Source: Sarcophilus harrisii (lineage: Eukaryota; Chordata; Mammalia; Dasyuromorphia; Dasyuridae). Taken from it: 64,000 nucleotides of DNA. The stretch lies in contig NC_045428.1 of NCBI RefSeq assembly GCF_902635505.1, positions 119,927,641 through 119,991,640 of the forward strand, given 5' to 3'. The notes beneath the pieces were generated by a model, which saw nothing but the letters and a program-made list of their open reading frames with translations, was not told the origin of the DNA and made no database searches. Positions 26,225-40,544 of this stretch are shown piece after piece (position 1 is the stretch's first letter; each line of letters starts with the position of its first letter). A program made the position numbers and the translations under genes.

Positions 26225-26625
26225 GTTACTTTCTTACTTAGGAAGATCCTGTAGTTTTTCGTTGCCTCTAGAATAAGTTATAGACTCCTTTGTTTGGTAT
26301 TTAAAATCCTTTACAGTCTGTCTCTATATCTTTCAAAAATGATTTTACATTATTCTATCTACTCTTTCTTGAACTTTACATTCCAGCTAGATTGACCCAA
26401 CAACTGCTCCCCATGTATGACATTTAGCTATCCTGCCTTTGTACAAGTTGCCCCCAGTGTTTAGAGTGAGATTTCTCCTCACCTCCACCTTTTAGAATAT
26501 TAAATTTCCTTTAGAACTTGGTGCCTCCTCCACCAGGCCTCTCCTTACTTTCAGATTTACTTTTTGATTTTTGTGTTTACTTTCTTCATATTTTGTATTG
26601 ATTTATCTGTAAACACTGTACACAG
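26225..26625 (+). repeat. L2 LINE 3' region
   Basis: ttgcctctagaataagttatagactcc, tttaaaatcctttacagtctg, actttacattccagctagattgac, ttagctatcctgcctttgtaca, gcctcctccaccaggcctctcc: the order of the L2 3' half. A further tail-like piece (ctgagctctctgaaagcagcc) sits at about 27140-27200. Confidence 0.75.
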
Positions 26626-26634
26626 TGTAGTTCC

Positions 26635-26850
26635 AGAGAAAGATCACTGACTTGAGCCAGAGGAACTGAGATTCAGTCAGTCATTTAGTTGGCCAACTGG
26701 CCTTTATTCCTGTCCAGCTTCTTGTTTACTATTTTATTATGACCTTGGACAAGTCACGTTAATGCACACTGGCCTTGGTTTCCTCATATTTAAAATGAGA
26801 AAGTGGGACCAGATAGCCTTTTGAGATCCCTTTCTCTTTTATGTCTAAAA
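26635..26850 (+). repeat. MIR-type SINE with an insertion
   Basis: gagccagaggaactgagattcag, an insert, then gaccttggacaagtcacgtt, ggtttcctcatatttaaaatgagaaagtgggaccagatagc. Confidence 0.6.
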
Positions 26851-27467
26851 TACTTTGTTTTTTCTTGTAAAGTTTCTAAATCTGCTAAGGGGAGTGTTTC
26901 CCTGTTTCAAGTACCTAGGACACAGGGGAAGGAAGCTAAACAAATAGTTGCTGAATAAACAGATATATCTCTAACCTTAGTGTCAGAGAGGTAAAAGAAC
27001 CAGGGGAAAACTCTTATCATGGAAGTTATGGGAGATGTTTAACTATCAAGAAATTGTCAACAGGATCAATTGCTGCAAAAATGTCTAAGAGGGCTACCCC
27101 TTTATAGCCATTTGTATACTTTTCTTTTCTCCTTCACTAGACTGAGCTCTCTGAAAGCAGCCTGATAAGCCTGTCTTATTCATCTCTGTAGCTCAGCCTC
27201 TCCTTCACATCCTGTCAGGCAGCTTAGTGCAACTGAAATGGAAGAGTGGTTTTAAGTTGACAAGGAAGTATGGTTTTGTTAGTGATGCATAAATAAAATA
27301 GATGTCTTGATAACTTTTGACAGGTCACAAGACATTGGTAACAGCAATCAGTAAAATGATTACTTTCTGAAGAATAAGGAAAAATGCAGGAAAAGGCTGT
27401 TTTGGTCATGTACTTGTTCATTTATTTTGAAAAATTATATTTATAATATAGCTTCATAAACCTTAGA

Positions 27468-27470
<3 letters not shown>

Positions 27471-27508
<38 letters not shown>
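27471..27508. repeat. (AT)n microsatellite, 19 units
   Basis: A perfect AT run of 38 bp in intron 1. Confidence 0.97.
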
Positions 27509-28895
<1,387 letters not shown>

Positions 28896-29063
28896 TAGTA
28901 ACTATAATTGTTGCCTTGTTTGATTTAAAATTTGTACTTTTATTATTATAATAGACACATGTAATTCTTGATTTACATTTACCATTTGTATATTTGTACA
29001 ATAAGGATTTTTCAATATGATTTTGTGACTCTTTACAGTTGTTTGTCAAGAATTGCTTTTTGT

Positions 29064-29211
29064 GGGGCAGCTTGGTGGCATGGTGGTTAGAGCACCAGCC
29101 TTGAAGTCAGGAGGACCTGCGTTCAAATCTGACCTCAGACACTTAACCCCTCCTAGCTGTGGGACTCTGGGCAAGTCCCTTGACCCCAATTGCCTCTTGG
29201 GGGAAAAAAAT
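29064..29211 (+). repeat. tRNA-derived marsupial SINE, well preserved
   Basis: Starts GGGGCAGCTTGGTGGCATGG, continues gttagagcaccagcc, aagtcaggaggacctgcgtt, caaatctgacctcagacactt, ctagctgtgggactctgggc, ccccaattgcctc and a short A tail. Flanked by an imperfect 13-bp duplication (aattgctttttgt at 29051, aatttctttttgt at 29212). It lies about 200 bp after exon 2. Confidence 0.93.
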
Positions 29212-30636
29212 AATTTCTTTTTGTTACTCTTAATGATAGTGACAAATAATAAATTCTTGTAATAATTTTCTGTACCTCTTTTTTTACTCTGGTATTATAA
29301 AAATTTTAGTAAATAAATGTTTTTTCAGTTGAGGTTTGATAAACCTTTTTAGAAAGAAAATTCCAACATAGCTATTGAAAGCAATACTCCTTCAGCCCTT
29401 TGCCTCATGCCTTCTGTTTCTCTAACTGTATTACCTAATATGAGAAAGTTGGTTTCTTGAGTTTTCAAGTAAAGGTTAATCATATTATTCATGTGGTTAA
29501 GTTCTAAGGTACCAATCATGATACTCATTTGTTATACATCTTTCGTTGTACCTAGAAGACTAGTTCTGATCTTCAATTTTTGATGAGTTTCTGAAGCATT
29601 ATTTGGTGCATTCCTTCAAAAATGCTAAGGGATCTTTTCTATTCTCATATGTCCAGAAAATCCTTGGGTTTCATTCTTAAATTCTTCCAATTGGTAATCA
29701 TAATATCCCCTTCTTTTACTTATGTTCTTTTCTTTCTTTGGTTTTACTTGAAAGGTTTTACTAATGATTTTTTTTTTTCATTTGGATTTACCTAGTGTTT
29801 TCATCATAGGAGAAAAATGAGCCTTAAATAAAAGGAAAAGGAGGCCAGAGATTTAAAATCTTCTTTGTAAATACGTTCTTCTGTGTAAATATGTTCTTAT
29901 GTAAATAGGAACCAGGTATTAATCTTCTTTAATGTCTCCCTTCCCCCTTTCCCTGTTCATGATCTTTCTTAGAAGGAGTCACTTAAAGCTTTTCTGAATC
30001 AGTTGTGAGTTTGATCTCTCTCTTTCTTCTATCTCCTGGAGATAGGTTTATTTTAGCAAGGGTAAGGCTGTTCAGCTTCTTTTAGAATTTGTTTTATTCT
30101 GCACCCTAGGTATGTAAGGATTTGGGGAAGGCAGTTCTTTATCTCATCCCCAGGTTCCTCCCCTGGACTAAGGCCATGTTGACTTTGCAATTCCTTTCTT
30201 CAGCCTTTTGGCAATTTTGATGAGTGATTCTGGAAACATTAATTTACCCTTTATCTATTTTTTGTTTCTTTTTGAAAGCAAATATTAATAGACATTTTTT
30301 CTTTCTTACATTTTATTATTTCCCAATGACTTGATACAACTTGAAAAATCACTAGCATTCATTTTCAAATTGTTTCTGGAACCAATCATCTCTTTAAGTT
30401 CATACTGCCTATAAGCCACTTTAAAATACTTTCCTTCAATTAAATTATGCAGTATCATCATCTTAGAAACAAGTTTCATGTCCCTGCCATCACCCTTTCC
30501 TCCCAGCCCAAACTTTATTCCAAGCTCTTAATCACTATTCAGATCAGATCAAGTCTCCCAAAGACCACGTTAACACATTTGGTCCTTCTCTTGGTCCATT
30601 TTACTGTGTCCTTTGGAATCCCCTCTCTATTATCAG

Positions 30637-31002
30637 CTTTTTATTTTCAAAATATATATATGGATAATTTTCAACATTCACCTCTATAAAACTCTGTGTT
30701 CTAATTTTTCCCCTCCTTTCCCTCCACCCCCTGTCCCAGGCAGCAAATGATTCAGTATATGTTAAATATGTGCAATTTCTCTATACATTTTTACACAAAT
30801 ATCATACTGCACAACAAAGATCAGATCAAAAAGGAAAAAAATGAGTAAGAAAAAAAAATGCAAGCAAACACAACAAAAAGGGTGAAAATACTATATTGTG
30901 GTACACATTCTGTTCTCTCTCTGGGTGCAGATGGCTCTCCTCATCACAGGACTATTGGAACTGATCTAAATCATCTCATTGTTGATGAGAGCCATGTGGG
31001 AG
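30637..31002 (-). repeat. 5'-truncated L1 LINE 3' end, antisense
   Basis: + strand: tattttcaaaatatatatatggataattttcaacattcac, cccctgtcccaggcagcaaatga, tcagtatatgttaaatatgtgcaat, ctctctgggtgcagatggctctcctcatcacagg, catctcattgttgatgagagccatg. This is the complement of the marsupial L1 3' end seen in sense at 40.2 and 45.1 kb. Confidence 0.85.
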
Positions 31003-31004
31003 TA

Positions 31005-31190
31005 CTTCACTTCTTATAGGTCTTGAGTTTGAAAGCCATGGCTTTTGTCACTCCTTATAAATTCATAAGATCAGAGAGAAAGTTTGACATGCTCCTGATT
31101 TTTCTACTGCTGCTTCTAGAGCATTTCTCTACTATCCATCCTTAATAATCTTCCTTCCAAAATCTATACAATTCATTTTTACCACTTATC
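31005..31190. other. Intron 2 segment, possible L2 fragment
   Basis: Text such as gctcctgatttttctactgctgcttctagagcatttctc hints at an L2-like piece in sense. Too short to be sure. Confidence 0.25.
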
Positions 31191-31194
31191 ATGA

Positions 31195-31375
31195 TATAGC
31201 GGAAAGATGAGTGAATTGGGATTAGAGGACATGGGTTCACTTTTTATGCTACTTATTATAAACATTATCATGATAAATTATTTCTTCTCCCTGAACTTTA
31301 GTATTCTCATCTGTGAAATGAGGGGAATTGGGCTGAATTGTCTGTGGTCCTTATTTTCAGGTCTATTTTATATTC
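31195..31375 (+). repeat. MIR-type SINE
   Basis: agatgagtgaattgggattagaggacatggg, ctccctgaactttagtattctcatctgtgaaatgagggg, gggctgaattgtctgtggtcc. Confidence 0.7.
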
Positions 31376-31599
31376 TTTCATTTAGACACTCAGTAGCCAA
31401 ATTCAATGACCAATTAAACTCTCTTCAGATTTCTGTTTTCAGTACCACTGTTTTTTTTTTTTTTTTTTGTTTTGTTTGTTTGCTTTTTGCTCTCCTATGT
31501 CAAAAACTTCTGTATCTTTATTATCACTGGTTTGGACTATTGTCCAAATAGAAATAGGTTTTAGAAATAGGTTCCTTGAAGTCTTCTTCGTCCTTTCTC

Positions 31600-32110
31600 T
31601 TGCTTTTCTTTCTTTTCTTTATGCATGGATCTAGCTATGTCACTTTTTACTGGGAACTCTACTTTGGCCCTCTTCCCTAAAACTTCTTTGCCAGATTTAA
31701 GACCCTCCAGAACTTGAAAACTCTGTCTTTCTAGTCATATTTCATATTGATCCCTTTCATATATTCTTGGTTGCAACTAAACAGAATTGTTCCCAATGCT
31801 TTTTTATTCCCTATTTTGTCCTTCTTATACTTTTGTTAACAACATTTCTTATGACTAGAATCAATTCTTTCTCCTTCCTTGAGCCTGCTTTTTGTTGAAT
31901 TTCTGAAATTTGTGAAAGCCCAACTCAAATATCATCTCTTCTGTTAAGGTTTCCCAATTTCCTTTAATCATTAATGAATGCCTTTATCACTGTTAGACTG
32001 CACAGTACTTTTTTTTCTCCTCTTATGTACACATCATGCTTCATGTTGGTGTGTATGCCACATCCTCCTATTATATTGTAAATTACATGAATATAATGGT
32101 TTAAAGACCC
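31600..32110 (+). repeat. L2 LINE 3' region
   Basis: ccagatttaagaccctccagaacttg, ttgtgaaagcccaactcaaatatcatctcttctg, ttaaggtttcccaatttcctttaatc, and a tail with attatattgtaaattac. Ordered like the L2 3' region. Confidence 0.7.
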
Positions 32111-32829
32111 TTCACATATTGTTAATATAATTTTGTGACATTATTTGTTTCAAAATAAGACCTTACATAAAACAGCTATTCAAAAATTAAATCCTACAAC
32201 ATATCTATCTTTAGGATAAGATAAAAATATATTGCATTTTCAAAACTTTAAAAAGTTAAATGTAAATCATTTAGTATAAACTTGTGTTTGGTATTATAGA
32301 TGGGTATGTATTATTACCAGATATTTATTTCATTAGCAAAAGGCAAAAAAGTTAATATTGTAAACAGAATAAATAGCATAAAAGTCATGTGATGTTTGAA
32401 AAGGGATTATTTTTAATAGTTTACACTTTAAACATTTTCATGTGAATCTATTTCCTTAAAAATGGTTTTGTTACAAGAATCACTTTTTTTTTTGAAAGTA
32501 AGATAAATGCTGAAGTTCATGCTTCTAAACTTTAATTTAACTCCCATTATAACTTTTGTTCAGGGGAAATAAATATTTCTTGCTTCAATGTTCTATTAGG
32601 GAGCAATAATACCAGAACAGAACTCAGTTGTTTGACTGCAAGTAACTGGTCAATACAGGCTACTCTTTGGATAGGAAGGCTTAAAGCAGGTGTGTTTGTA
32701 AGCAGAAGTCAATAAATCTCAGGTGTTCCTTGTGTTACGTTTACAATAGTATAGAAAATTGAGTCGGGGTAGGAGATAGAGGAAAGGACTACTTGTACTA
32801 AACAAGGAAAACATTAAGAGTGTTGTGTT

Positions 32830-32862
32830 AAAAAACAACAACAACAACAACAACAACAAAAA
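32830..32862. repeat. (CAA)n microsatellite
   Basis: Nine or so CAA units within an A-rich run. Confidence 0.95.
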
Positions 32863-32998
32863 ACAAGAAAGTTCATCGCTTTCTCCGTATTGAAAACAAG
32901 GAACATATTAGGGCGTATTCAGGGATATTCGTGTGTGAGTGGAGGTGTTTTGGGAGTGTGTATGTGTTCTTGTGTTCTCTTCTAAGAGTCTTATTTCT

Positions 32999-33232
32999 TT
33001 TTTTTTTTTTTTTTAATTTAATAGCCTTTTATTTACAGGATATATACATGGGTAACTTTACAGCATTAACAATTGCCAAACCTCTTGTTCCAATTTTTCA
33101 CCTCTTACCCCCCCCCCCCCCTCCCCTAGATGGCAGGATGACCAGTAGATGTTAAATATATTAAAATATAAATTAGATACACAATAAGTATACCTGACCA
33201 AAACGTTATTTTGCTGTAGAAAAAGAATCAGA
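32999..33232 (-). repeat. 5'-truncated L1 LINE 3' end, antisense, with long target duplication
   Basis: Poly-T start, then atagccttttatttacagga, taactttacagcattaacaattgccaaacctcttgttcc, a 13-C run, ctcccctagatggcaggatgaccag, gttattttgctgtagaaaaagaatcag. The 17-bp word CTAAGAGTCTTATTTCT flanks it exactly at 32982-32998 and 33233-33249, proving an endonuclease-type insertion. Confidence 0.95.
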
Positions 33233-33774
33233 CTAAGAGTCTTATTTCTAATTGAATTAAAGATTAGGGACTTTCCAAATTGAGAGGGAGAGAGTGAACA
33301 TGTGCAATAGCCTGAAAACAGAAAAAGAGAAGTTCCATTTTCCCCCATGCTTCTGTGGACAATCAAAGGAACATGTAAACAATACCTGAGTGATCACCGT
33401 AGAGGCTACTTTACAGATGAGAGATATGGGGTTGCCTAAGATTTAAAATTATGAGAACTCCTTGCATCAATCTTTGGATCTGACTGGATTTCTGGTCACC
33501 ACTTGGTTAAGAGTCCCTAAGCAGAAGGTAGGGATAATCCAGCTTCCTAGCCATGCAAGATTAGAGTCAAACTGCAATAAGGCTTCCTCTCAGTTCCCAC
33601 AAATGAAGCATTTTCTCACAAGATAGAAGCTTCACTAGACCCATAATTGAAAAGAAGAGAACTATGGTAGCTCCAGAATTGAGTCCACAAACTGGACCTA
33701 GTATAGTTCATTCAGTTCCTGCAATTAACCACTTGCTATCCTAATCCCCTTAATTACCTCATGCTTTTTATTAT

Positions 33775-33935
33775 CCCAATTTTTAGGAAGAGGAAACTAA
33801 GGCTGAGATGTGTTAAGTGGCTTTTCTGGGGTCACATGGTTAGAAAAAGTAGTTGAGGGAAGATTTGTACTTGGGTCTTCATGATTTCAAGTTCATTGGT
33901 TTATATACTATACCACTTGGTCTTTTCCATATGAC
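33775..33935 (-). repeat. MIR-family SINE, antisense
   Basis: ttttaggaagaggaaactaaggctgag, ggggtcacatggttag, agatttgtacttgggtcttc, atactataccacttgg. Confidence 0.8.
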
Positions 33936-33939
33936 CTAA

Positions 33940-35765
33940 TGATGTCATTTCTTGGCTCCTAGGTCATGGTTGTTACTGTAACATGCTTTTTCTTTGTCAA
34001 ACATTTGTATAAGAGAAGTTACATATTATATTTATAACTATAAGACATGTAAGTAGATATGTTATATGTTGTAATATATTTTATGTGTATGAAGTTGACA
34101 GTTATTATAAATTTATAATAATGCAACCCATTGTTTAACAATAAACAACAAATTCAGACTGCCTTCCTGAACTTTTCTTTTCTTGCTCTTTCTCACGGTG
34201 TCTATTTAATAGTCATTCAATTTCTAAAAATCTGCCTTTGATTTTGGTCATCTTTCTCTACACTTAGTAACTGAAGTCTCAGATTTTATTATGGTGGAGA
34301 CCATACTATAATTCTAAAATTTTCCATAGCAAAATGGGAAATCTTTATAAAGTAAATTCATAAAAACTTTTGTGTCTTCAGTCCTAAATATCCAACAAGT
34401 ATCCAGCAAGGTCAGTTTATATCACTGATGTGCAATTAAGAAATTTAAGTACTTAGACATTACTTGGATAGCTGACCATTACAAGCATCCTGTGTATGGT
34501 TCAATTAATTATAAGTTATTTAGTATAGTGGTATAGCTTATTACAGCTGAGTGTTCTTACTAGATGAATCAAAACAGGTCATATTTTAATGTGCTGTGTA
34601 GTAGATTTTTTTGACTGTGACAATGCACATTTAGGTCATCTTTCTCTAGTGATCATCTGTCCCTCCTGGGACTTTGTCCCAACTAAATGAGGACAACTTT
34701 CACCCTTTATTTTGAGGCTTTTCTGAAATCTTTATACATAATGCTGAGTTACTGTCTTGTCTAGTTTAATTTGACTGAAGTATTGCCCTTTAATCCTAAC
34801 CAATGAAAGGAGGCAATTCATATCCACTCAGAATACTGAATGTATGGCCTTCAATAAGTTCTAAAGGTGGCTATTTAGTTTTAAAAAGCTACACCAATTT
34901 AGCCAAGAAGAAGTTAAGAAGCTTATCAAGCATCTGTCTCCTGGAGCACAGCCAGTCCCTCTCTTGCATAGCCTAAGATGCTGTCTCCTTCAGCTCAGAT
35001 TTCTAGGCATTAGTTACTTTGCCATTTTCTAAATAGTTCATTTTAGGAACCTTTTATAAAAATTCTCTATCCTTTGAGAAGCACAACCCAGAGACTTATA
35101 GAAAGAGAAATCCCAAATATATTGCTAGTTGTTACTTTCTGGCATGCAATTTTAATTTTAGATTTAGGTTGGGGGTGGGGGGTGGGTGGAAGGCTGTGGG
35201 GCTCTGTGAATTATGTACTGTCCATTATATAAATTTATTAGCTTTAGAGATTAAAGTAACACTGGGTGAAATTGGCAAAAGGATTATGTTCTCAAGGGAT
35301 TGGTTTAGGTTGGTTATCCCCAATGTCTGTATCTTTATCACTGAAGGCTTTTGTGAATATAACCATCCAGTCATACACCTACATCTATATATGTATACAT
35401 ACAGAAATATATACTCGCACACACACACATATACACATATTTCTTTATGTGTGTGTGTATATATACATATATCTAGTTCATGATCTTTTTCCTATTAGTA
35501 TTTATTGTAGTCTTTATTCTAGTCCTCTATTTTGTTTTACTTCTTTTCTCAATTTGATTAGAGAGGTATTTCTTAAGAACACCTGAATTTACTTATATAT
35601 TAGTTATTTTGAAATACTACTTGCTCAGATGCCTATGGAAATAATTTGTTGGGAACTGTCCCCAATTTTTTCTTCAATAAGAGATTTTTCTTAATTTGAT
35701 TTAGAGTTTAGGCCTTTTTGGAAGGTGTGCTCTCGTTTGAAATATTGAGTTTGTATCTTTCAATC
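33940..35765. other. Intron 2, no gene seen
   Basis: AT-rich intron. A CA/TA-rich low-complexity tract at 35375-35475 accounts for the overlapping small frames on both strands. Confidence 0.5.
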
Positions 35766-35774
35766 TTTTAATAA

Positions 35775-36715
35775 CCTTCAATTCATTTTAACAAACAGTT
35801 TCCAAGTTTCTGTATGTAAAATAACATGGATACAACTATGGGAACAGAACAGTTTCTACCCTTATGAATACATAGTATATGTATACCACAAAGAAAATTG
35901 AAGAGAGAGAGAGAGATTAATGATTGCAGGAATGGGGAGGAAGGAACACTGGAGAATAATTCAGTAGAGAGATAATATTTGAGCTGAGTCTTGGAGGACA
36001 AAGATTCTGAGAATTTAACTTGAAAAGGGAGTACATTCCTTTTCAAGGCAGTGGAGGTGGGGGAGGGAAGCTTTATATAAAGGTGGGAGGCAAGTGATGG
36101 AGAATGTTGTTTAGTCTGGATTATTTAGAATATGGCTTATGAAACAATAATAGAAAAGTAGATGGGAGCTAGATTATGGAAGCCTTAAGTGCCAGATAAG
36201 GAACTTATCTTTTATCTTATAGGCAGTGAAAGCTACTGAATGTCCTGGTCAGATTTATTCTTTTTTTTTTTTTTTTTGGTCCCTTGCTGAGGCAATTGGG
36301 GTTAAGTGACTTGCCCAGGGTCACACAGCTAGGAAGTATTAAGTCCCTGAGATCAGATTTGAACTCAGGTCCTCTTGACTTTAGGGCTGGGCCACCTAGC
36401 TGCCCCCAGATTTATTCTTAAAGATTATTTTGGCAGTTATGTGGAAGGAATGGAATAGAAGGACTATGAGCATGGAGGCCAATTAGATTGTTATAGTTGT
36501 TCAGACAAAGAGATGATGCAGACTGAAATATGGTGATAACCATATGAATGAAAAGAAGCACAAAGATTTGAGAGAGTATGGAGGCAAGATTGTTTGAGGC
36601 ATTACAATTGATATATAGTGGGAGAGGGAGACAGAAAACATCAAGAATTTTTAAGAGTTTTGGTTCTTGGCACCAGCAAGAAGGTGGCTTTTCTCCAGAC
36701 TTCAGAAAAAAGGTA
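35775..36715 (-). repeat. L2 LINE, antisense, about 0.8 kb, interrupted by a SINE
   Basis: Text such as gaacagaacagtttctaccctta, gagataatatttgagctgagtcttgg, ttatggaagccttaagtgcc, ttataggcagtgaaagctactgaatg | SINE | ttaaagattattttggcagt, aggccaattagattgttatag, ttggttcttggcaccagcaagaagg. This is the L2 complement in correct order. Confidence 0.85.
36263..36406 (-). repeat. tRNA-derived marsupial SINE nested in L2, antisense
   Basis: Poly-T, then ccttgctgaggcaattgggg, ttaagtgacttgcccagggtcacacagctagg, agatttgaactcaggtcctc, gggccacctagctgcccc. The exact 13-bp duplication CAGATTTATTCTT lies at 36250-36262 and 36407-36419. Confidence 0.95.
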
Positions 36716-36719
36716 ATTA

Positions 36720-38730
36720 TATATTAGATGTCTTATATATTGGATATATTGCAAATATTATATATTTTAGAAAAAGAGTAATTATATATTGGATATAGAA
36801 AAATTACAGCTATATTCATGAGGTAAAGAAAGAGATGCTAATCAAGTTAGAATCCATATAAATTAATATCCAAGTCTGCTAATCCTTAGTGCTCACTTGG
36901 CATTCTTCCCTTACCTGCCTTCACAATCCCTGCATGAAAGAATACATGGATGCTATGAAACTGTGCTTTAGGTTCATATTGGGGTTTTCTCCTTGTTGTG
37001 AAAACTTTGTGTGTATAACTCATCATCTACTCACTACCTTGAGGCAACAAGGGGGTAGAAGCAGAGTTGGGGAAGGAAGCATGCTGAATCCTCCCTGGGG
37101 CTGTCTCTAGATTAGGGTTTCATAGAGATACCTGGAGAAACTCTGCCCAGAACATGCTCCTGATCTTCCTTCTAACCTGCAAGAAGTAGTAGTGAGCAAT
37201 TTAGCTATAGCTATAAAAGGGAAGAAGGGATTCAAATGAATACTGGGGCAAGAAACTGAACTAATATATGTGACTATACTGGGCTTGAAGGAAAGAGGAC
37301 TGAAACTCACTTGAATGAGGGGGAGTGTATATGAGGGGGAGTGTGTGTGTGTGTGTGTGTGTTTGTGTCTTCTCCCCCTGAGGCTACCAAGGGCAGAAAT
37401 CTAACCCAGTGAACACTAAATCTGAGTCTACAAGGAGGTTTAGGAAACTTTATAGTCCAGGAGAGGAGTAAGAAAGCAACCGGAGAATGTAGGGGGGGGG
37501 GGTGGGAAATGGTGAAATAGAGATTTTTTTGTAGTAAGAGAAGTCAACAGAAACTCTGTGTATAAACAGATAAATCAAAAGGAGGATCCTAGAAAGTAGA
37601 AGGAAAGGTGAATACCAAGTCCTTATAGGAGGAAGGAAAATTAAATAAATTAAATAAGATAAATAAATTTTGATAAAATCTTGTGGGATTCCAAGAGAGC
37701 AGGGAAAATGCACAAGAAATTCTAGAATGGTTGAAAAGATAATACCTGTAGGGGAAAAAAAAAAAAGACTATCAGAATTTATAGCTCCCAGTATAAAAAT
37801 GGGGCAACTGTGTAACTTGGTGAATAGTGTTACAATGTTCTTGTCCAGCAGTTACAGATAATGTGGGGAAGCAGTAACATATTGAAGGGCATGGAGATAG
37901 TGAATTATTGTAACATAATGACTGCTTCCTAGAGAAAGCATTTCTATAAGGGATAGTTATACTTTGGGGCGAGTTTAATAGCAAGGAAAATTTTACTGGA
38001 TAACTTGGCCAATGTTTCATGTTCATCTTCAGTTGGATAAATTTGGAAACATTTTTTTACCCAATTCTTTCATATTTACTGTATGATTCTATGCATTACT
38101 TCCTTCTGTTAATATTTTTCAGATTCTGAAGACTGTCAAAGTGATGGTTGTTTAAAATATAACTGAACACATATCATTCATATTTTCAAAAGTGAAGAAG
38201 AATTTGATTTGTTCAGTCTCAAAATTATACATTTATAATAACTTGGTAACAGAACATTGAAGAATATAAAATAGTATTGAAAAGCCTTTCCTGAATACAT
38301 TTGAAATTTTAAAACATGCAATTTAGGGGGTATAGACAATTTTGCTTTATGTTGAGTTTAATGGATTTTCTAAGCTATCAGTACATAATAGTTTCACTTT
38401 GGAGATAAGATGTAATCAGTGTTTTCATTACAAAATTTTCACCATGGGGTTCAGGGAGGATGGGTTGAGAAATGGAAGGGTACTAGTTTTTCTTTATAAA
38501 TCACTTTCCCCTCCTTCCCCCATGAGAAAATATGGTAAAAGTTGTCCACTAAGGCACTTTTCTGTGAATTGTCTTCTCTGATTATTCATTCAATCCCTAT
38601 GCTTTTCATACTGTCTTTTTTATCTTGTGGAAACATCTTTAGTTTTATTCCAGGATGTTTATCTTGGATTATGGATTAGTCATATCTAGCATCTCAGTTT
38701 ACCTTGTGTACATCTCTATTTCTTTGAGAA
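36720..38730. other. Intron 2, no gene seen
   Basis: Mixed intron DNA with a (GT)n run at 37342-37362 and a G9 run at 37493-37501. The small open frames show no family resemblance. Confidence 0.45.
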
Positions 38731-38744
38731 GATATTGTGCGTAG

Positions 38745-38935
38745 GAGCACTAATTTTGGAGTTGGAAGGGACTATGAAGATCATTTAATTCAACTTCTTT
38801 TACTCTTACAGATAAAGAAATTAAGGTCAAGGATTTCTCTGAAAGACTTCACTAAAGTAGCACAGTAAATATTGGAGGTGGGATTTGGATTTAAATTCTC
38901 TGAGTATACAATAGTATGTATTTCCCAGTAGTGTA
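38745..38935 (-). repeat. MIR-type SINE, antisense
   Basis: ttttggagttggaagggactatgaagatcatttaattcaac, cagataaagaaattaagg, ttggaggtgggatttgg. Confidence 0.75.
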
Positions 38936-39254
38936 CTACTTTTGGATTTCTTTGAAATTCTCCATCTTGCCTTTTTCCATCCTTAGGAAACTCATCTTTG
39001 GGGAAATATCATGGTCCGATATGATGGAATTTGCCTAGAACTCATATTTCATCAGTACCCTTTGCTGTTTTGATTGTATTATCTGATTGGAGGTATGGTA
39101 GTTGGCTCTAGGGCCTCTGTTTAAAGATGGGGCTCAGCACAGTTTTTCTTCTCCTTTTCCCTTCAGCTACATAATAATTTTGGAATTCTTTGGATTTCTT
39201 CATCATGCTCTTCCCGCCCCCCCCACCCCTTTTGGCTTTTTGGTGTGTGCTATC

Positions 39255-39395
39255 TTTCCCTATTAGATCCTAAGCTCTTTGAAGGCAGTGACTGCTTTTG
39301 TTTTTATATATTTTTGTATTCCCAGTACTAAACTAGTACCTGACAGTAGGTTTTTAATATTTATTGACTGACCCACTGACTGACTGTATTCACTA
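39255..39395 (+). repeat. L2 LINE 3' tail
   Basis: attagatcctaagctctttgaaggcagtgactg, tattcccagtactaaactagtacctgacagtagg, ttaatatttattgactgacc: a near-canonical L2 3' end. Confidence 0.88.
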
Positions 39396-40019
39396 CTTTT
39401 GCCTTTCTTGATTTAACAAGCTTCTGTCCGAATTCTTATCCTACTGAAAAATCTTTTGTTGTTGTAACTTTTAATAAACAAAAACCAATAGTTCTTTAAT
39501 TCTAAATTCATATTCAACCTCACTTGCAAGATTTTCCCAGATCAGAAAATTTAAATTCATTCTCACTTATGTAGTTTGTATATTTTCTCATTATTTTCCA
39601 GATAGATCAGAAGGCCTGGTAAGTGGGGTGCATTTCATCATATAAATCTCAGTGCTTATCAATTGATGATAGTTCCCTTAATAACCTCCTCTATTAGGTC
39701 TGAGTTCTTTTTTCTATATTTTCTATCTTAATTCCCTCAAAAATGATCCCAATAACCCTTTTTTCTATCATTTCCCTTAATAGAAATTTTCTAGTTTGGT
39801 CAGATGAAGCCCTTTGTGCATATTCAGTCCCCTTTCCTTTCTTCATGTCTTTTTTCAGTTTCAATGCCTAAATCACACTCCAACTTTTTCAAATTGTTTA
39901 CACCAACTCTGATTTCATTGATGTCAGGAATTCCAATCATGAAAAGACACTCTACTCATGCCGTATAGTTCATCAACTCTTCTTTAACTTATAGATTTAG
40001 TTGCCTGGGTTCATAAGAG

Positions 40020-40255
40020 GTTAGCATTTTCACTCTTTGTTACTGTTTGCTTGCATTTTGCTTCTCTTTTTTTTTTTTCTTGTGCAACATAATATGTATG
40101 TATAACACATATGTATTCATATATTGGATTTAACATATTTCTACCATGTTTAACATAATATTGGACTAATTGCATCTAGGAGAGGGAGTGGGTGAAAGGG
40201 GGGAAAATTGGAACACAGTGTTTTGCAAGGGCTAATGTTGAAGTGCACACACACA
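40020..40255 (+). repeat. L1 LINE 3' end fragment
   Basis: tgtttgcttgcattttgcttctc, tatattggatttaacatatt, gcatctaggagagggagtgggtgaaaggggggaaaattgg, acacagtgttttgcaagggctaatgttgaa, running into a CA/TA tract in place of the normal tail. Confidence 0.82.
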
Positions 40256-40544
40256 CACACTATATATATATATATATTTTTTTTTTTTGGGGGGGGGAAG
40301 TGATATGCACAGTAGTTTGTGTTAGAGTATAGGAAGACTGGCCCTATAGGTATCATACTACCTCTCAATGAAATCTTATCTATTTCTCAATTCTTCATGT
40401 GAAGTCTACCCTTGCTGTGTTCCAGCCCCATTAATCTCCCCTTTTTCTGAAATGTTGTAATACTTCAGAGTATGAGAAATTTGATTGAAAATGTTTGTGG
40501 TGAATCAAGGGTTGGGATTTATGGTACAAGCATAGGACCATAGA

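Noticed and set aside
29064-29211. tRNA gene
   Set aside because: The tRNA-like head belongs to a SINE with a typical body and target duplication; no intact cloverleaf was recognised.
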